A stretch of DNA of 64,000 bases from Enterococcus florum (GTDB taxonomy: Bacteria; Bacillota; Bacilli; Lactobacillales; Enterococcaceae). Both the position numbers and the translations under genes were made by a program. A model generated the notes under the pieces. The model did no database searches. It was not told where the DNA came from and saw only the letters and a list, made by a program, of their open reading frames with translations. The stretch is from NCBI RefSeq assembly GCF_004309355.1, contig NZ_BJCC01000004.1, forward strand, positions 1 through 64,000, in the 5' to 3' direction. Of the stretch, positions 35,587 to 44,584 are shown piece after piece (within the stretch, counting starts at the first letter, position 1; each line of letters starts with the position of its first letter).

Positions 35587-36438
35587 ATGGAAGAAGCGAT
35601 TTTTTTAGTCAAACAACAGCGTTCGAATTTCAAGGATTTCTATTTTTCCTTTTGTGGTCATTCTAAAACATTTCCTAGCCACAGCTTTGGACCAGCCGTA
35701 AGAGATGTTTTCTTGATCCACATCATTTTGGAAGGCAGCGGCTACTATTCTATTAAGAAAACCAACTATCATCTTTCCAAAGGCCAGGGCTTTGTTATTT
35801 ACCCTGGAGAGTCGACTTTCTATCAAGCGAGTGAGGAACAGCCTTGGGAGTATGTTTGGTTAGCAATTGGTGGCGAATTAGTCGAATCATATTTGAGTAA
35901 TTTAGGAATTACCCCTGCTCATTTGTCCTTTGAGGTAACAAACTTAGCCGATTTTCATGCATTAATATTGCAATGCTTAGCCTATGAACAGGACACGCAA
36001 TTAAATGAATTGATCTTACAAAAAATTGCCTACAACTTTATGGAGCTGCTGTCTAAGTCAATGACTCAGACTCTTAAGGAGAGCCACAGTACTAAAATGA
36101 ATGGCTATGTTTTAGAGTCATTAGAAATCATTGGAGAGCATTTCTGGCGAAACATTACAGTTAAGGAAATAGCTGAAAAGCTAATGATTGATGCCAGCTA
36201 TTTATCCCGTTTATTCAAAAAAGACATCGGAATTTCCATTAAATCTTATATTAACGAAATGCGAATTTCTACCAGCCGAGATATTATCGCAACGACGAAT
36301 TTACCCATTTCTAAAATTGCGGAGATGGTAGGATTTCCCACGACACAAGCTTTCTCCAAGGCTTTCAGCAAAGGCATGGGGTTGTCGCCCTTCGCTTATC
36401 GCAAGGAACGAATCGGCTCAAATCGCGAAATTTCATAA
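35587..36438 (+). CDS. AraC-family transcriptional regulator
   Basis: 283 aa. N-terminal cupin-type sugar-binding domain (IILEGSGYYSIKKTNYHLSKGQGFVIYPGE, read in pieces) and two C-terminal HTH motifs: ITVKEIAEKLMIDASYLSRLF and PISKIAEMVGFPTTQAFSKAF. This is the MsmR/RafR type that activates alpha-galactoside genes. AAAGGAG before the start. It lies directly upstream of the alpha-galactosidase gene and very likely controls it. Confidence 0.92.
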   Translation: MEEAIFLVKQQRSNFKDFYFSFCGHSKTFPSHSFGPAVRDVFLIHIILEGSGYYSIKKTNYHLSKGQGFVIYPGESTFYQASEEQPWEYVWLAIGGELVESYLSNLGITPAHLSFEVTNLADFHALILQCLAYEQDTQLNELILQKIAYNFMELLSKSMTQTLKESHSTKMNGYVLESLEIIGEHFWRNITVKEIAEKLMIDASYLSRLFKKDIGISIKSYINEMRISTSRDIIATTNLPISKIAEMVGFPTTQAFSKAFSKGMGLSPFAYRKERIGSNREIS

Positions 36439-36469
36439 AGTCAAAAATTGACAACTTTCCGTATCAAAG

Positions 36470-36503
36470 AGCGCTTACTTTTCAGGTAAGCGCTTTTTAT
36501 AAT
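36470..36503 (+). promoter_or_regulatory. Terminator hairpin overlapping the alpha-galactosidase promoter
   Basis: AGCGCTTAC / GTAAGCGCT (36470-36478 and 36486-36494) with TTTTT forms a terminator for the AraC gene. Within it TTACTT (36475-36480) and TATAAT (36498-36503), 17 bp apart, form the promoter of the next gene. The palindrome could also be a binding site. Confidence 0.65.
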
Positions 36504-36533
36504 GGAGTCAAGTTAAGCGGAGGTGTCACAAAC

Positions 36534-38780
36534 ATGACAAAGCAAACAAAAGCATCGATTGAATATCTAACGAATTGTAAACAGTTCCACCTGTCTAACG
36601 AACAAATCAGTTATGTATTTTGCGTTTCTGAGGATGGCAAGCTGCTGCAATTATACTATGGCAAAAGAGTACCTCAAGACAAAGACTATACTCATTTGAT
36701 TGAACGACATTATCGACAGCAAGCGCCTTGCCGGAAAAAGGACGATTTACTGTATTCACTGGATAGTTTGAAACAGGAGCTGCCTGAATACGGAACGTCT
36801 GATTATCGACATCCAGCGATTCGCCTACGTCAGTCCAATGGGTCAGCCGTTAGTGAGCTGGTTTATGATTCGTATGCTATAAAAGCTGGCAAAGAGGCGT
36901 TGCCGGGTTTACCTGCAACCTATACTGAAGAGCCGCAAGAAGCAACCACTCTAAAGGTCCATTTAACAGATGAACTCACTGGTTCAGTGGTTGAAGTTGT
37001 CTATACGATTTTTTCTGAATTGCCAGTGATTACTCGAAATGTAAACGTTCTAAATCGTGGAACAGAAGATCTTTTCTTAACCCATCTCATGAGTTTGAAT
37101 TTGGATTTGCCAGACAGCGACTATGAATGGCTGCAGCTTTCAGGTGCCTGGGGCCGAGAACGTCATGTGAAAAAACGGACCCTGCAGCAGGGGATTCAAT
37201 CGATTGAATCGACTCGCGGGATCTCCAGTCCGCAGCAAAATCCTTTTGTAGCCTTGGCACGTACGAAGACCACTGAATTTTCCGGAGAAGTAATTGGGGC
37301 AACACTGGTTTATTCAGGAAATTTTCTAGTCCAAGCAGAAGTGGACACCTTTGATGTGACTAGACTGCAATTAGGTATTAATCCTTTCAACTTTGAATGG
37401 AAGCTGGCTCCTGAGGAAAGCTTTGTTTCTCCGGAGGCGGTGCTGGTTTATTCTGATCAGGGATTAAATGGCATGAGTCAGACCTTCCACAGTCTCTTTA
37501 GAAAACGCTTAGTTCGCGGAAAGTGGCGTGATCAGGATCGTCCTGTATTGATTAATAATTGGGAAGCGACTTATTTTGATTTCACCGAGGAGAAGCTGTT
37601 GGCGATTGCTGAAAAAGCCAAACAGGTGGGCGTGGAGCTGTTTGTTTTAGATGATGGCTGGTTTGGTCAGCGAACGCATGAAAAGGCTGGCTTAGGGGAT
37701 TGGTATGTTAATCAGGATCGATTACCTGATGGGATCGGGGCATTGGCTGATAAAATTCGAGCTTTAGATTTGAAATTCGGCCTGTGGTTTGAGCCGGAAA
37801 TGGTTAATCTGGATAGTGATCTTTACCGCAATCATCCCGATTGGATGCTCCATACCCCGAATCGCAAAGCAAGTCATGGTCGTCATCAATACGTGTTGAA
37901 CTATGCCAATCCTGATGTGGTTGACAATATTTTTCAGCAGATGTGTTTGATAATTGATGAATCGAAGCTGGAGTATATTAAATGGGATATGAATCGCGTG
38001 TTGTCCGAGGTTTATGCGGTCAATCTTCCAGCTGATCGTCAAGGAGAAGTTTTTCATCGCTACGTCCTAGGTGTTTACGACCTGTATGAACGGTTAGCAA
38101 CGAAATATCCAAATATTTTGTTTGAATCTTGTTCTTCCGGTGGGGGACGCTTTGATGCAGGAATGTTGTATTACGCGCCTCAGGCTTGGACAAGTGATGA
38201 CACGGATGCTATGGAACGTCTGAAGATCCAATACGGGACCAGCTTTTTGTATCCATTGTCTTCAATGGGTTCTCATGTATCAGTCATTCCTAATCATCAG
38301 ACCAATCGTTTGGTTCCTTTAAATACCCGCGCAAATGTTGCCTATTTTGGTACCTTTGGCTATGAACTGGATTTAAGCAAATTAAGTGACGCTGAGATCG
38401 CTGAAGTCAAAGAGCAGGTTGACTTTTTCAAAAAATACCAATCGGTTTTCCATGATGGGACCTTCTACCGCATTCAGTCGCCCTTCGAGAAAAACAGGAC
38501 CGAAACTAGCTGGATGGTAGTAAGCGAGGATCAGACCATTGCGATTGCCGGGTATTACAAAATGTTAAATGAAGTCAACCGTTCCTTCCATCGCATGAAG
38601 CTGCAGGGGCTAAAAGGGGATTGGGAGTATGTAATTGATGGAACCGTTCATAGTGGTGCTGAGTTAATGCATGCAGGATTAGTTTCTTCCGATGCTTCCA
38701 GCGGATTTTTAATCGATCAAACACCACTGCCGCCGACTCATGACTATGATTCAAGACTCTGGATTATCGAAAAAGCTTAA
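36534..38780 (+). CDS. Alpha-galactosidase, GH36 (copy 1)
   Basis: 748 aa, cytosolic (no signal peptide). GH36 features: LFVLDDGWFGQR, nucleophile Asp485 in YIKWDMNR, acid/base Asp555 in WTSDDTDAMERL, SCSSGGGRFDAGM and SMGSHVSVIPNHQT. Hydrolyses terminal alpha-1,6-galactose from melibiose or raffinose-type sugars. The start is preceded by AAGCGGAGGTG. It is followed by a MelB-type symporter, which fits uptake of intact melibiose or similar sugars. A second GH36 enzyme (49882) is in the LevR operon. Confidence 0.95.
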   Translation: MTKQTKASIEYLTNCKQFHLSNEQISYVFCVSEDGKLLQLYYGKRVPQDKDYTHLIERHYRQQAPCRKKDDLLYSLDSLKQELPEYGTSDYRHPAIRLRQSNGSAVSELVYDSYAIKAGKEALPGLPATYTEEPQEATTLKVHLTDELTGSVVEVVYTIFSELPVITRNVNVLNRGTEDLFLTHLMSLNLDLPDSDYEWLQLSGAWGRERHVKKRTLQQGIQSIESTRGISSPQQNPFVALARTKTTEFSGEVIGATLVYSGNFLVQAEVDTFDVTRLQLGINPFNFEWKLAPEESFVSPEAVLVYSDQGLNGMSQTFHSLFRKRLVRGKWRDQDRPVLINNWEATYFDFTEEKLLAIAEKAKQVGVELFVLDDGWFGQRTHEKAGLGDWYVNQDRLPDGIGALADKIRALDLKFGLWFEPEMVNLDSDLYRNHPDWMLHTPNRKASHGRHQYVLNYANPDVVDNIFQQMCLIIDESKLEYIKWDMNRVLSEVYAVNLPADRQGEVFHRYVLGVYDLYERLATKYPNILFESCSSGGGRFDAGMLYYAPQAWTSDDTDAMERLKIQYGTSFLYPLSSMGSHVSVIPNHQTNRLVPLNTRANVAYFGTFGYELDLSKLSDAEIAEVKEQVDFFKKYQSVFHDGTFYRIQSPFEKNRTETSWMVVSEDQTIAIAGYYKMLNEVNRSFHRMKLQGLKGDWEYVIDGTVHSGAELMHAGLVSSDASSGFLIDQTPLPPTHDYDSRLWIIEKA

Positions 38781-38803
38781 GCAAGAAAAAAGGAGAAGAT
38801 ATC

Positions 38804-40228
38804 ATGAAAGTATCTGCAAAAGAAAAGTATTCCTACGGGTTAGGTGCATTAGGAAAAGATATGATTGTTGCTATGATTTTTGTTTTCGCTATGTTGTATT
38901 TTACTGATGTATTAAAAATATCCGCGTCATTTGTCGGAAGTTTGTTCTTTCTGGCTAAATTCTGGGATGCCATCAACGATTTGGCCATGGGGGTCATTGT
39001 TGATAATACTCGGACCAAGTTTGGTAAATTCCGACCTTGGCTGGTCATCGGAACACTGATCAATGCCATTGTATTTGTTTGTCTATTTACCAATTGGGGG
39101 TTGTCAGGAACCGCTCTTTATGTCTTCGCAGCGGTGATGTATATCTTATGGGGGATGACCTACACAGTAATGGATATTCCATATTGGTCGATGCTTCCTA
39201 ACCTGACCAGCGACAAACGGGAGCGAGAAAAATTATCGGTGATTCCCCGTATTTTCGCTTCGATTGGCGGTTCTTTACTTGTAGCCGGTTTTGGCTTACA
39301 GATTATTGACTTCCTAGGCTCCGGAGATATGCAAAGCGGCTTTACCCGTTTTGCTTGGATTATTGCCATTATCTTTATTGTGACGATTGGAATTACGGTA
39401 GTAAATGTGAAGTCCGCAGATAAAGCAGTCAGTAAAACTGCGGAAAAAGTATCCGTTAAGCAATTAATGAAGATTATTCTGAAAAACGATCAGCTGGTAG
39501 TTGCCATTGGTATTATTTTAACCTTCAATTTGGCGATCCAATTCGTTAATGGAGTGTCTACGTATTACTTTATTTATGTGACAGGCAGTAAAATGATGTT
39601 CTCTGTTTTTACCATGTTTGCTGGTTTCGCGGAAATCGGCGGGTTATTTCTCTTTCCTAAATTAGTGGGCAAGTTTTCACGAGCAAAGGTTTATCTGCTA
39701 GCGTGCTTGTCGCCGATTATTGGTTTTGTATTATTATTAATCACAGGTTACGTCTCACCTGAGAATGCTTTTCTGACGGCTGCTGCTGGGATTTTGGTTA
39801 AATTGGGTTCTGGCCTGCAATTAGGAACCGCTACAGTCATCTTGGCGGATGTCGTAGATTATGGTGAATACAAATTTGGTACTCGCAACGAATCTGTGAC
39901 TTTCTCTATTCAAACCTTGATGATTAAATTTTCTTCAGCAATTGGTGCTCTTTTGACTGGATTTGCTTTAGATTTAACCGGCTATGTGCCAAATGCTGCA
40001 CAGAGTCCAGCTACTTTAATGGGTATTCGAATCGTAATGATTGTTTTACCAATTGGTTTTACCTGCATCAGCTATCTAATCTATAAAAAATTCTTCAAGC
40101 TCAGTGGCGAGTTTTATGATGAATTTATGACGATTCTAGCAAAACAAAAAGCTGAAATCGAAGAAAAACAAGAACTACTATCAGAGGAAAACCTAGAGAT
40201 GCTGGAGAAGCTTCCAGCAGATATTTAA
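38804..40228 (+). CDS. MelB-type glycoside/cation symporter (GPH family)
   Basis: 474 aa with about twelve membrane segments. It begins SAKEKYSYGLGALGKDMIV, a standard GPH-family start, and has DVLKISASFVGSLFF, AKFWDAINDLAMG and a loop RTKFGKFRPW. DVVDYGEYKFGTRNESV lies in the later half, also typical. No fused IIA domain; the C-terminal tail is short and acidic. AAAAGGAG precedes the ATG. Probably imports melibiose or another alpha-galactoside for the enzyme just upstream. Confidence 0.92.
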   Translation: MKVSAKEKYSYGLGALGKDMIVAMIFVFAMLYFTDVLKISASFVGSLFFLAKFWDAINDLAMGVIVDNTRTKFGKFRPWLVIGTLINAIVFVCLFTNWGLSGTALYVFAAVMYILWGMTYTVMDIPYWSMLPNLTSDKREREKLSVIPRIFASIGGSLLVAGFGLQIIDFLGSGDMQSGFTRFAWIIAIIFIVTIGITVVNVKSADKAVSKTAEKVSVKQLMKIILKNDQLVVAIGIILTFNLAIQFVNGVSTYYFIYVTGSKMMFSVFTMFAGFAEIGGLFLFPKLVGKFSRAKVYLLACLSPIIGFVLLLITGYVSPENAFLTAAAGILVKLGSGLQLGTATVILADVVDYGEYKFGTRNESVTFSIQTLMIKFSSAIGALLTGFALDLTGYVPNAAQSPATLMGIRIVMIVLPIGFTCISYLIYKKFFKLSGEFYDEFMTILAKQKAEIEEKQELLSEENLEMLEKLPADI

Positions 40229-40332
40229 ATACTCAACAGCAGGGTTCCTCCTTTGACAGCTAGACGTGCTGTTTTGCTTCTGTTAAAAAGATGCTAAGCT
40301 TAAGATAACCTCTCTGAAAAGGATGAATTATC

Positions 40333-41832
40333 ATGTATTTATTAGGTATTGATATTGGCACATCTTCTTGTAAAGCGGCTTTGTTTACTTCTGCCGGTGA
40401 AGCAATCGCCCAAGCAAGTCAAAGTTACTCAGTTTTTTATCCTCAGGAAGGCTGGGCCGAACAAAATCCTGCTGATTGGTGGCTGGCGGTCTGCAAAGCG
40501 ACTAAGAAACTAATTGCCGAATCAAAAATTAATCCAAGTACGATTGCTGGAATCGGAGTGGCAGGTCAAAGCTGGTCAGCGATTCCGATGACGGCAGACG
40601 GACAGGTTTTAGCCGACACTCCGATTTGGATGGATACCCGAGCAGTGGATATTTGTCAGGATCTGGAGGAACAAATTGGAGAGGAGCGATTTTTTCAGCT
40701 TTGTGGAAATCCACTTCAGCCAGCTTATACGCTGCCAAAAATTTTATGGTACAAAAAGCATCAGCCAGAGATGTATCAACAAATCGATAAAATTCTGCAA
40801 TCCAACAGCTACATTGTTTATCAGTTGACTGGCTGCTTTTCTCAGGATGTTTCGCAGGGCTACGGATATCAATGCTTTGATTTGCGAAAAGGCTCCTATG
40901 ACCAAGTTATTTGTCAGGAATTGGGCATTCCAATGAAAATCTTACCGGACATTTTCGCTTGTCATGAGATTGTTGGCAAAGTAACCAACGAAGCGGCTCT
41001 TCAAACAGGATTGACTGCGGGTATCCCGGTGGTTGCTGGTGGTTTGGATTCAGCCTGTGGCGCGTTAGGTACCGGAGCGATTCAAGCAGGGGAAACCCAA
41101 GAACAAGGCGGGCAAGCTGGAGGTATGGGTATTTGTCTGGACACTTACCAGGCTGATAAACGGTTGATTCTCAGTAATCATGTAGTTCCCAACAAGTGGC
41201 TGCTTCAAGGTGGTACAGTTGGTGGAGGCGGTGTCCTGAACTGGCTGGAAAAACAGTTAGGGGATGCAGAACGATTACTAGCAATAGAAAATAAGACAAA
41301 TAGTTTTATCGAATTAAGCAAACTAGCCGAAAAAATCACACCAGGTTCAGATGGATTAATCTTCTTACCTTATATGGCGGGAGAACGTTCTCCTATTTGG
41401 AATTCTAAAGCAAAAGGCGTCTATTATGGACTTGATTTCAGTAAAACAAAGGGGCATCTAATCCGAGCGGGAATGGAAGGTGTGGCCTACTCCCTTAAGC
41501 ACAACCTAGAAACTGCCCAGCAGGCTGGTGCAGAAGTTTCATTACTGCGAGCCATGGGTGGTGCTGCCAACAGTGAAGTGTGGACGCAGATTAAAAGTGA
41601 TGTAACCGGCAAAGAAATTCGCGTAGTCAACACGGATACCACAACAACTTTAGGATCAGCGATTCTAGCAGGTGTGGCAACAGGTGTTTACAAAGATTTT
41701 GAAGAAGCAGTCAATCAAACGGTTACCTATAGTAGACGCCATCTGCCAAATCAGGCATTGATAAATGTTTATCAAGAAGGGTATAAGAAATATTTGGCAA
41801 TCTATGAGTCGCTATCTGGATTGATGGTTTGA
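40333..41832 (+). CDS. FGGY-family carbohydrate kinase (xylulokinase-like)
   Basis: 499 aa. GIDIGTSSCKAALF phosphate loop, GVAGQSWSAIPM, IWMDTRAVDI (MDTR resembles xylulokinase), and GGLDSACGALG with the catalytic Asp; GERSPIWNSKAKGVYYGL follows. It is a distant paralogue of the kinase at 33899. The 104-bp gap from the symporter gene contains no clear terminator, so it may be cotranscribed. The substrate could be xylulose or another ketose or polyol; context does not settle it. Confidence 0.88.
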   Translation: MYLLGIDIGTSSCKAALFTSAGEAIAQASQSYSVFYPQEGWAEQNPADWWLAVCKATKKLIAESKINPSTIAGIGVAGQSWSAIPMTADGQVLADTPIWMDTRAVDICQDLEEQIGEERFFQLCGNPLQPAYTLPKILWYKKHQPEMYQQIDKILQSNSYIVYQLTGCFSQDVSQGYGYQCFDLRKGSYDQVICQELGIPMKILPDIFACHEIVGKVTNEAALQTGLTAGIPVVAGGLDSACGALGTGAIQAGETQEQGGQAGGMGICLDTYQADKRLILSNHVVPNKWLLQGGTVGGGGVLNWLEKQLGDAERLLAIENKTNSFIELSKLAEKITPGSDGLIFLPYMAGERSPIWNSKAKGVYYGLDFSKTKGHLIRAGMEGVAYSLKHNLETAQQAGAEVSLLRAMGGAANSEVWTQIKSDVTGKEIRVVNTDTTTTLGSAILAGVATGVYKDFEEAVNQTVTYSRRHLPNQALINVYQEGYKKYLAIYESLSGLMV

Positions 41833-41848
41833 TTTTTTGAATAAGAAG

Positions 41849-41890
41849 GATACGGCGAGCCCGCTCAGTTGTAGGGCTCGCCGTATCTTT
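41849..41890 (+). terminator. Terminator of the alpha-galactoside/kinase region
   Basis: A 14-bp GC-rich stem GATACGGCGAGCCC / GGGCTCGCCGTATC followed by TTTAAA. Confidence 0.88.
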
Positions 41891-42480
41891 AAATCAAGAT
41901 TTTTCTGTCGACATGGCTTTGTGACTATCGGTTTTGCTTCTATTAGTCTGTCTGAACTAAATAAATCCCAAAATCTCGATAAGACTATCTGCAACTTCCA
42001 TCTTAGAAAGTGTTTCTGAAAACAGAATCGACAAATAGATCGGAGCGTTCGCCGGTTGGGATAAACAATGCTCAAGAAAAGCGCCTCGTTTGGCTCCCCT
42101 TGGCAATGAGCGAAAAAATGATAACCTATCAATGGAAAAAGCTCTTCCCAAGTTTTTGGAAATTTAAAGTTCTTCTGAACAAGCCGAGATCGCAAACAAG
42201 GCTTCAGCACTACTAGAGGCCGATATAAACATATAAAGGCTGAATGTTCACCAAATCAGCTTTTATAAGGTTTCAGCAAAATTGACTTATCAGATATTCC
42301 AGATTGTATCCAGCAGATGCATAGAGTGTGAGCACCATGGGTATCGTTCAAAATTCCTTATACTATAAAATCAGACGTTCGGTCCACCAGAAATAAGTCT
42401 TGGGACGGAGGTCAGGATGACCAGATCAATGCTACACTTTTAGTACGTTGAAAAGGAACTTATTCGTAAACAATGAGGAG
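41891..42480. other. Non-coding stretch, no supported gene
   Basis: Short frames exist on both strands but none has a ribosome site or a recognisable protein. A weak hairpin AAAGGCTGA / TCAGCTTTT lies at about 42235-42264. Possibly decayed DNA. Towards the right end, GGTCAGGATGACC (42410-42422) is a short palindrome just upstream of the promoter of the next gene. Confidence 0.5.
42430..42438 (+). promoter_or_regulatory. Extended -10 promoter of the small membrane protein gene
   Basis: TGC-TACACT (hexamer 42433-42438). No good -35; a palindrome GGTCAGGATGACC sits at the -35 position. Confidence 0.4.
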
Positions 42481-42489
42481 GAAGAACAA

Positions 42490-42732
42490 ATGGAAAGCAT
42501 TGAACATCGTGTTGAGCCAGTCGAATCAAGCAATAGACTGCTGCAGGTCTCTAATAAAGTTCGTTATGAGCAGGCCAAGCATTCAACAGTTGTCTCTTTG
42601 GCGATTGCCATGTTAGGGTATAGCGTAGATAGTTTAGCAAACAGTGATTTAGGTCCGTTGATGCTGGCGGGCGGGTTGCTCTTAGGCTGCAGAAATCTTT
42701 ATTTAGTCAAAAAATATAGTCCAGGGAAATAA
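42490..42732 (+). CDS. Small hypothetical membrane protein
   Basis: 80 aa from the ATG at 42490, which follows GAGGAGGAAGAACAA; an in-frame start at 42448 lacks a ribosome site. The N-terminal third is charged. Then two hydrophobic stretches (about 31-45 and 51-64) could form a hairpin of membrane helices, ending in KKYSPGK. I do not recognise a family. It is monocistronic with its own terminator. Confidence 0.7.
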   Translation: MESIEHRVEPVESSNRLLQVSNKVRYEQAKHSTVVSLAIAMLGYSVDSLANSDLGPLMLAGGLLLGCRNLYLVKKYSPGK

Positions 42733-42768
42733 ATGTTTATTGCCATTATTTGTAATGTAGCTATTTCT

Positions 42769-42804
42769 ACAGTGAAGAATGCGAATATTCTTCACTGTTT
42801 TTTT
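42769..42804 (+). terminator. Terminator
   Basis: ACAGTGAAGAAT / ATTCTTCACTGT, a 12-bp stem with a 6-nt loop and a long T run. Confidence 0.92.
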
Positions 42805-42812
42805 GTACGGCT

Positions 42813-42842
42813 TTACTTTTCTGTCCATCAATATAGTATAAT
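42813..42842 (+). promoter_or_regulatory. Promoter of ddh
   Basis: TTACTT (42813-42818) and a consensus TATAAT (42837-42842) 18 bp apart; start codon 31 bp on. Confidence 0.6.
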
Positions 42843-42872
42843 TTTACTAACAAAAGAGAAGGAGCGATGCAA

Positions 42873-43844
42873 ATGACAAGAGTAGCGATTGTTGGTTATG
42901 GTAATTTAGGACGCGGTGTTGAGCGTTCCTTGAAGCAAAATCCTGATATGACTTTGGTGGGTGTTTTTACTAGAAGGGCACCAGAGTCAGTAGCGACTGA
43001 AGGGGCAGCCGCTTATACGATGGATGAACTGCTGCAGAAAAAATCAGAGATCGACGTGTGCATTTTATGTGGGGGATCTGCTACGGATTTGCCAGTCCAA
43101 ACACCAGAGATCACAAAAAATTTCAATACGATCGACAGTTTTGATACCCATGCCAACATTCCTGAGCATTTTGCTGCGGTGGATCAAACGGCAAAAGAAA
43201 ATCAAACAGTGTCTATTATTTCCACAGGATGGGACCCTGGGTTGTTCAGCTTGAATCGGTTATATGCTCAAAGTATTTTACCTAAGGGAGAGACGAATAC
43301 CTTCTGGGGCAAAGGAGTCAGTCAGGGACATTCGGATGCGTTACGAAGAATTAAAGGTGTGGCGGATGCTGTGCAATATACAATTCCCAACACAGAGATT
43401 ATCCAAAAACTCAAATCTGGTGAAAAACTGGACTTGGAAACTAGAGACAAACATTTTAGGGAGTGTTTTGTTGTTTTGCAGGATGGAGCAGATGCTGAGG
43501 CGATCAAAGAAGAAATCGTCACCATGCCAAACTACTTTGCTGATTATGATACGGATGTTCACTTTGTCTCCCAAGCAGAGCTGAATCGTGACCATAAAGC
43601 AATGCCTCATGGGGGAACAGTGCTTCATACGGGCACTACTCATGAAAAAACCAAGCAAGTGATCGAATACACCCTGCAATTAGACAGCAATCCTGAATTC
43701 ACTGCCAGTGTTTTAGTAGCCTATGCTAGAGCATGCGCACGTTTAGCGAAAGAAAAACAGTTTGGTGCGTTCACCGTATTAGATATTGCTCCAAAATATT
43801 TATCACCGATCGATGATGCGACATTGAGAAAAGAGCTGCTGTAA
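42873..43844 (+). CDS. ddh: meso-Diaminopimelate dehydrogenase
   Basis: 323 aa. NADPH-dependent one-step conversion of tetrahydrodipicolinate to meso-DAP. VAIVGYGNLGRGVE is the nucleotide-binding loop, VFTRRAPESV the NADPH phosphate region, and STGWDPGLFSLNR, WGKGVSQGHSDALRRI and MPHGGTVLH are conserved Ddh blocks. Two ATGs are close together; GGAG is only 2 nt from the first and 8 nt from the second (42873), so the second is chosen. It would serve lysine synthesis, the cell wall of enterococci being Lys-type. Single gene. Confidence 0.93.
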   Translation: MTRVAIVGYGNLGRGVERSLKQNPDMTLVGVFTRRAPESVATEGAAAYTMDELLQKKSEIDVCILCGGSATDLPVQTPEITKNFNTIDSFDTHANIPEHFAAVDQTAKENQTVSIISTGWDPGLFSLNRLYAQSILPKGETNTFWGKGVSQGHSDALRRIKGVADAVQYTIPNTEIIQKLKSGEKLDLETRDKHFRECFVVLQDGADAEAIKEEIVTMPNYFADYDTDVHFVSQAELNRDHKAMPHGGTVLHTGTTHEKTKQVIEYTLQLDSNPEFTASVLVAYARACARLAKEKQFGAFTVLDIAPKYLSPIDDATLRKELL

Positions 43845-43865
43845 TTAAATAGTCCGCTATGCTAT

Positions 43866-43911
43866 AAACCTAGTAAAAGGAGGTTAGTGCTGTCTTTTAC
43901 TAGGTTTTTTA
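43866..43911 (+). terminator. Terminator of ddh
   Basis: AAACCTAGTAAAAG / CTTTTACTAGGTTT, a 14-bp stem, then T run. Confidence 0.92.
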
Positions 43912-44010
43912 TGGAGAAACAGAGGTTTGAATAATTGGATAAATCAATTGATATAGATAGACGGCTGATAACGAATTTACGTAGATAGTCAACCTATGGA
44001 GATGAAGAAA

Positions 44011-44091
44011 ATGAGTGACAAAGAATGGAAATCAGTAAGCACAACGCCGCTGATTTTAAGCCGACTTTCTGAAAATTACCTGTACGGCTAG
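44011..44091 (+). CDS. Possible 26-residue small protein or gene remnant
   Basis: ATG at 44011 opens MSDKEWKSVSTTPLILSRLS and ends in TAG at 44089; an in-frame ATG at 44002 follows a GGAG. The frame stays open for a further 12 codons beyond the TAG. No family is recognised and no promoter is clear. It could be the 5' end of a lost gene. Confidence 0.25.
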   Translation: MSDKEWKSVSTTPLILSRLSENYLYG

Positions 44092-44137
44092 GAGATGACT
44101 GAAGCACTTTGCATTGTAGATTTTTAATTTAAAAGGT

Positions 44138-44172
44138 AAAGGGCAATCCTCGTGAAGAGAACTGCCCTTTTT
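44138..44172. terminator. Bidirectional terminator
   Basis: AAAGGGCA / TGCCCTTT stem with TTTA on the right and an A tract on the left, next to the stop of the minus-strand gene at 44174. Confidence 0.8.
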
Positions 44173-44173
44173 A

Positions 44174-44386
44174 TTAGCCATTCATCAAGAAATCAAGGAT
44201 GTTCCAGCCATCGGAAGTTACACCGCGATACAACTCTGTAAAGCCGCATTGTGAACAAGTAACGGTATAGAATTTTTTATTTTGCACATCAAAAATTCGC
44301 GCAAAATTCCCGCCAGTTGCCTGGAATTGATCTGTCTCATAATGTTGGTTGCCACACTTATCACATACGTACTGTTTTTTATTCAT
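44174..44386 (-). CDS. Zinc-ribbon nucleic-acid-binding-like protein
   Basis: 70 aa. Two Cys pairs, CDKCGNQH (residues 8-11) and CSQCGF (about 44-47), form a zinc ribbon. The layout YVCDKCG...TGGNFARIFDVQNKKFYTVTC...ELYRG matches COG3478/YpzJ-like proteins of unknown function. GAGGAGAG precedes the start. Just upstream is a strong palindrome at 44413. Confidence 0.85.
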   Translation of the reverse strand: MNKKQYVCDKCGNQHYETDQFQATGGNFARIFDVQNKKFYTVTCSQCGFTELYRGVTSDGWNILDFLMNG

Positions 44387-44412
44387 TTTTTCTCTCCTCT
44401 ATTGGTCAGCTG

Positions 44413-44437
44413 CTTGGTATAGGTATACTATACCAAG
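44413..44437. promoter_or_regulatory. 25-bp perfect inverted repeat, likely operator
   Basis: CTTGGTATAG and CTATACCAAG flank a GTATA centre. It contains -10-like hexamers on both strands (TATACT on +, TATAGT on -). It lies 27 bp upstream of the zinc-ribbon gene and 150 bp upstream of the LevR-type gene. No T tract, so an operator is more likely than a terminator. Confidence 0.6.
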
Positions 44438-44543
44438 TTTTTAGTAAAAATTCTTAGGCCAAAGGACTGAATTTTTCTTCCATCCTTAGTACAGCTGGAT
44501 CAACTCAGAAAAAATTTTGTATTTCTCGCTCTGCGACTTGTTG

Positions 44544-44549
44544 TATAAT
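44544..44549 (+). promoter_or_regulatory. -10 box of the LevR-type gene
   Basis: Consensus TATAAT, 36 bp before the start codon. The -35 region is poor (TTTCTC at 16 bp), which suggests activation or weak expression. Confidence 0.5.
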
Positions 44550-44584
44550 GAACAAATAAATCATAAGGCAAAGGAGGGATCGTA

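Noticed and set aside
41812-42210. A 132-codon minus-strand frame over the kinase gene end and the next spacer
   Set aside because: It runs through the GC-rich terminator, has no ribosome site and its protein has no recognisable pattern.
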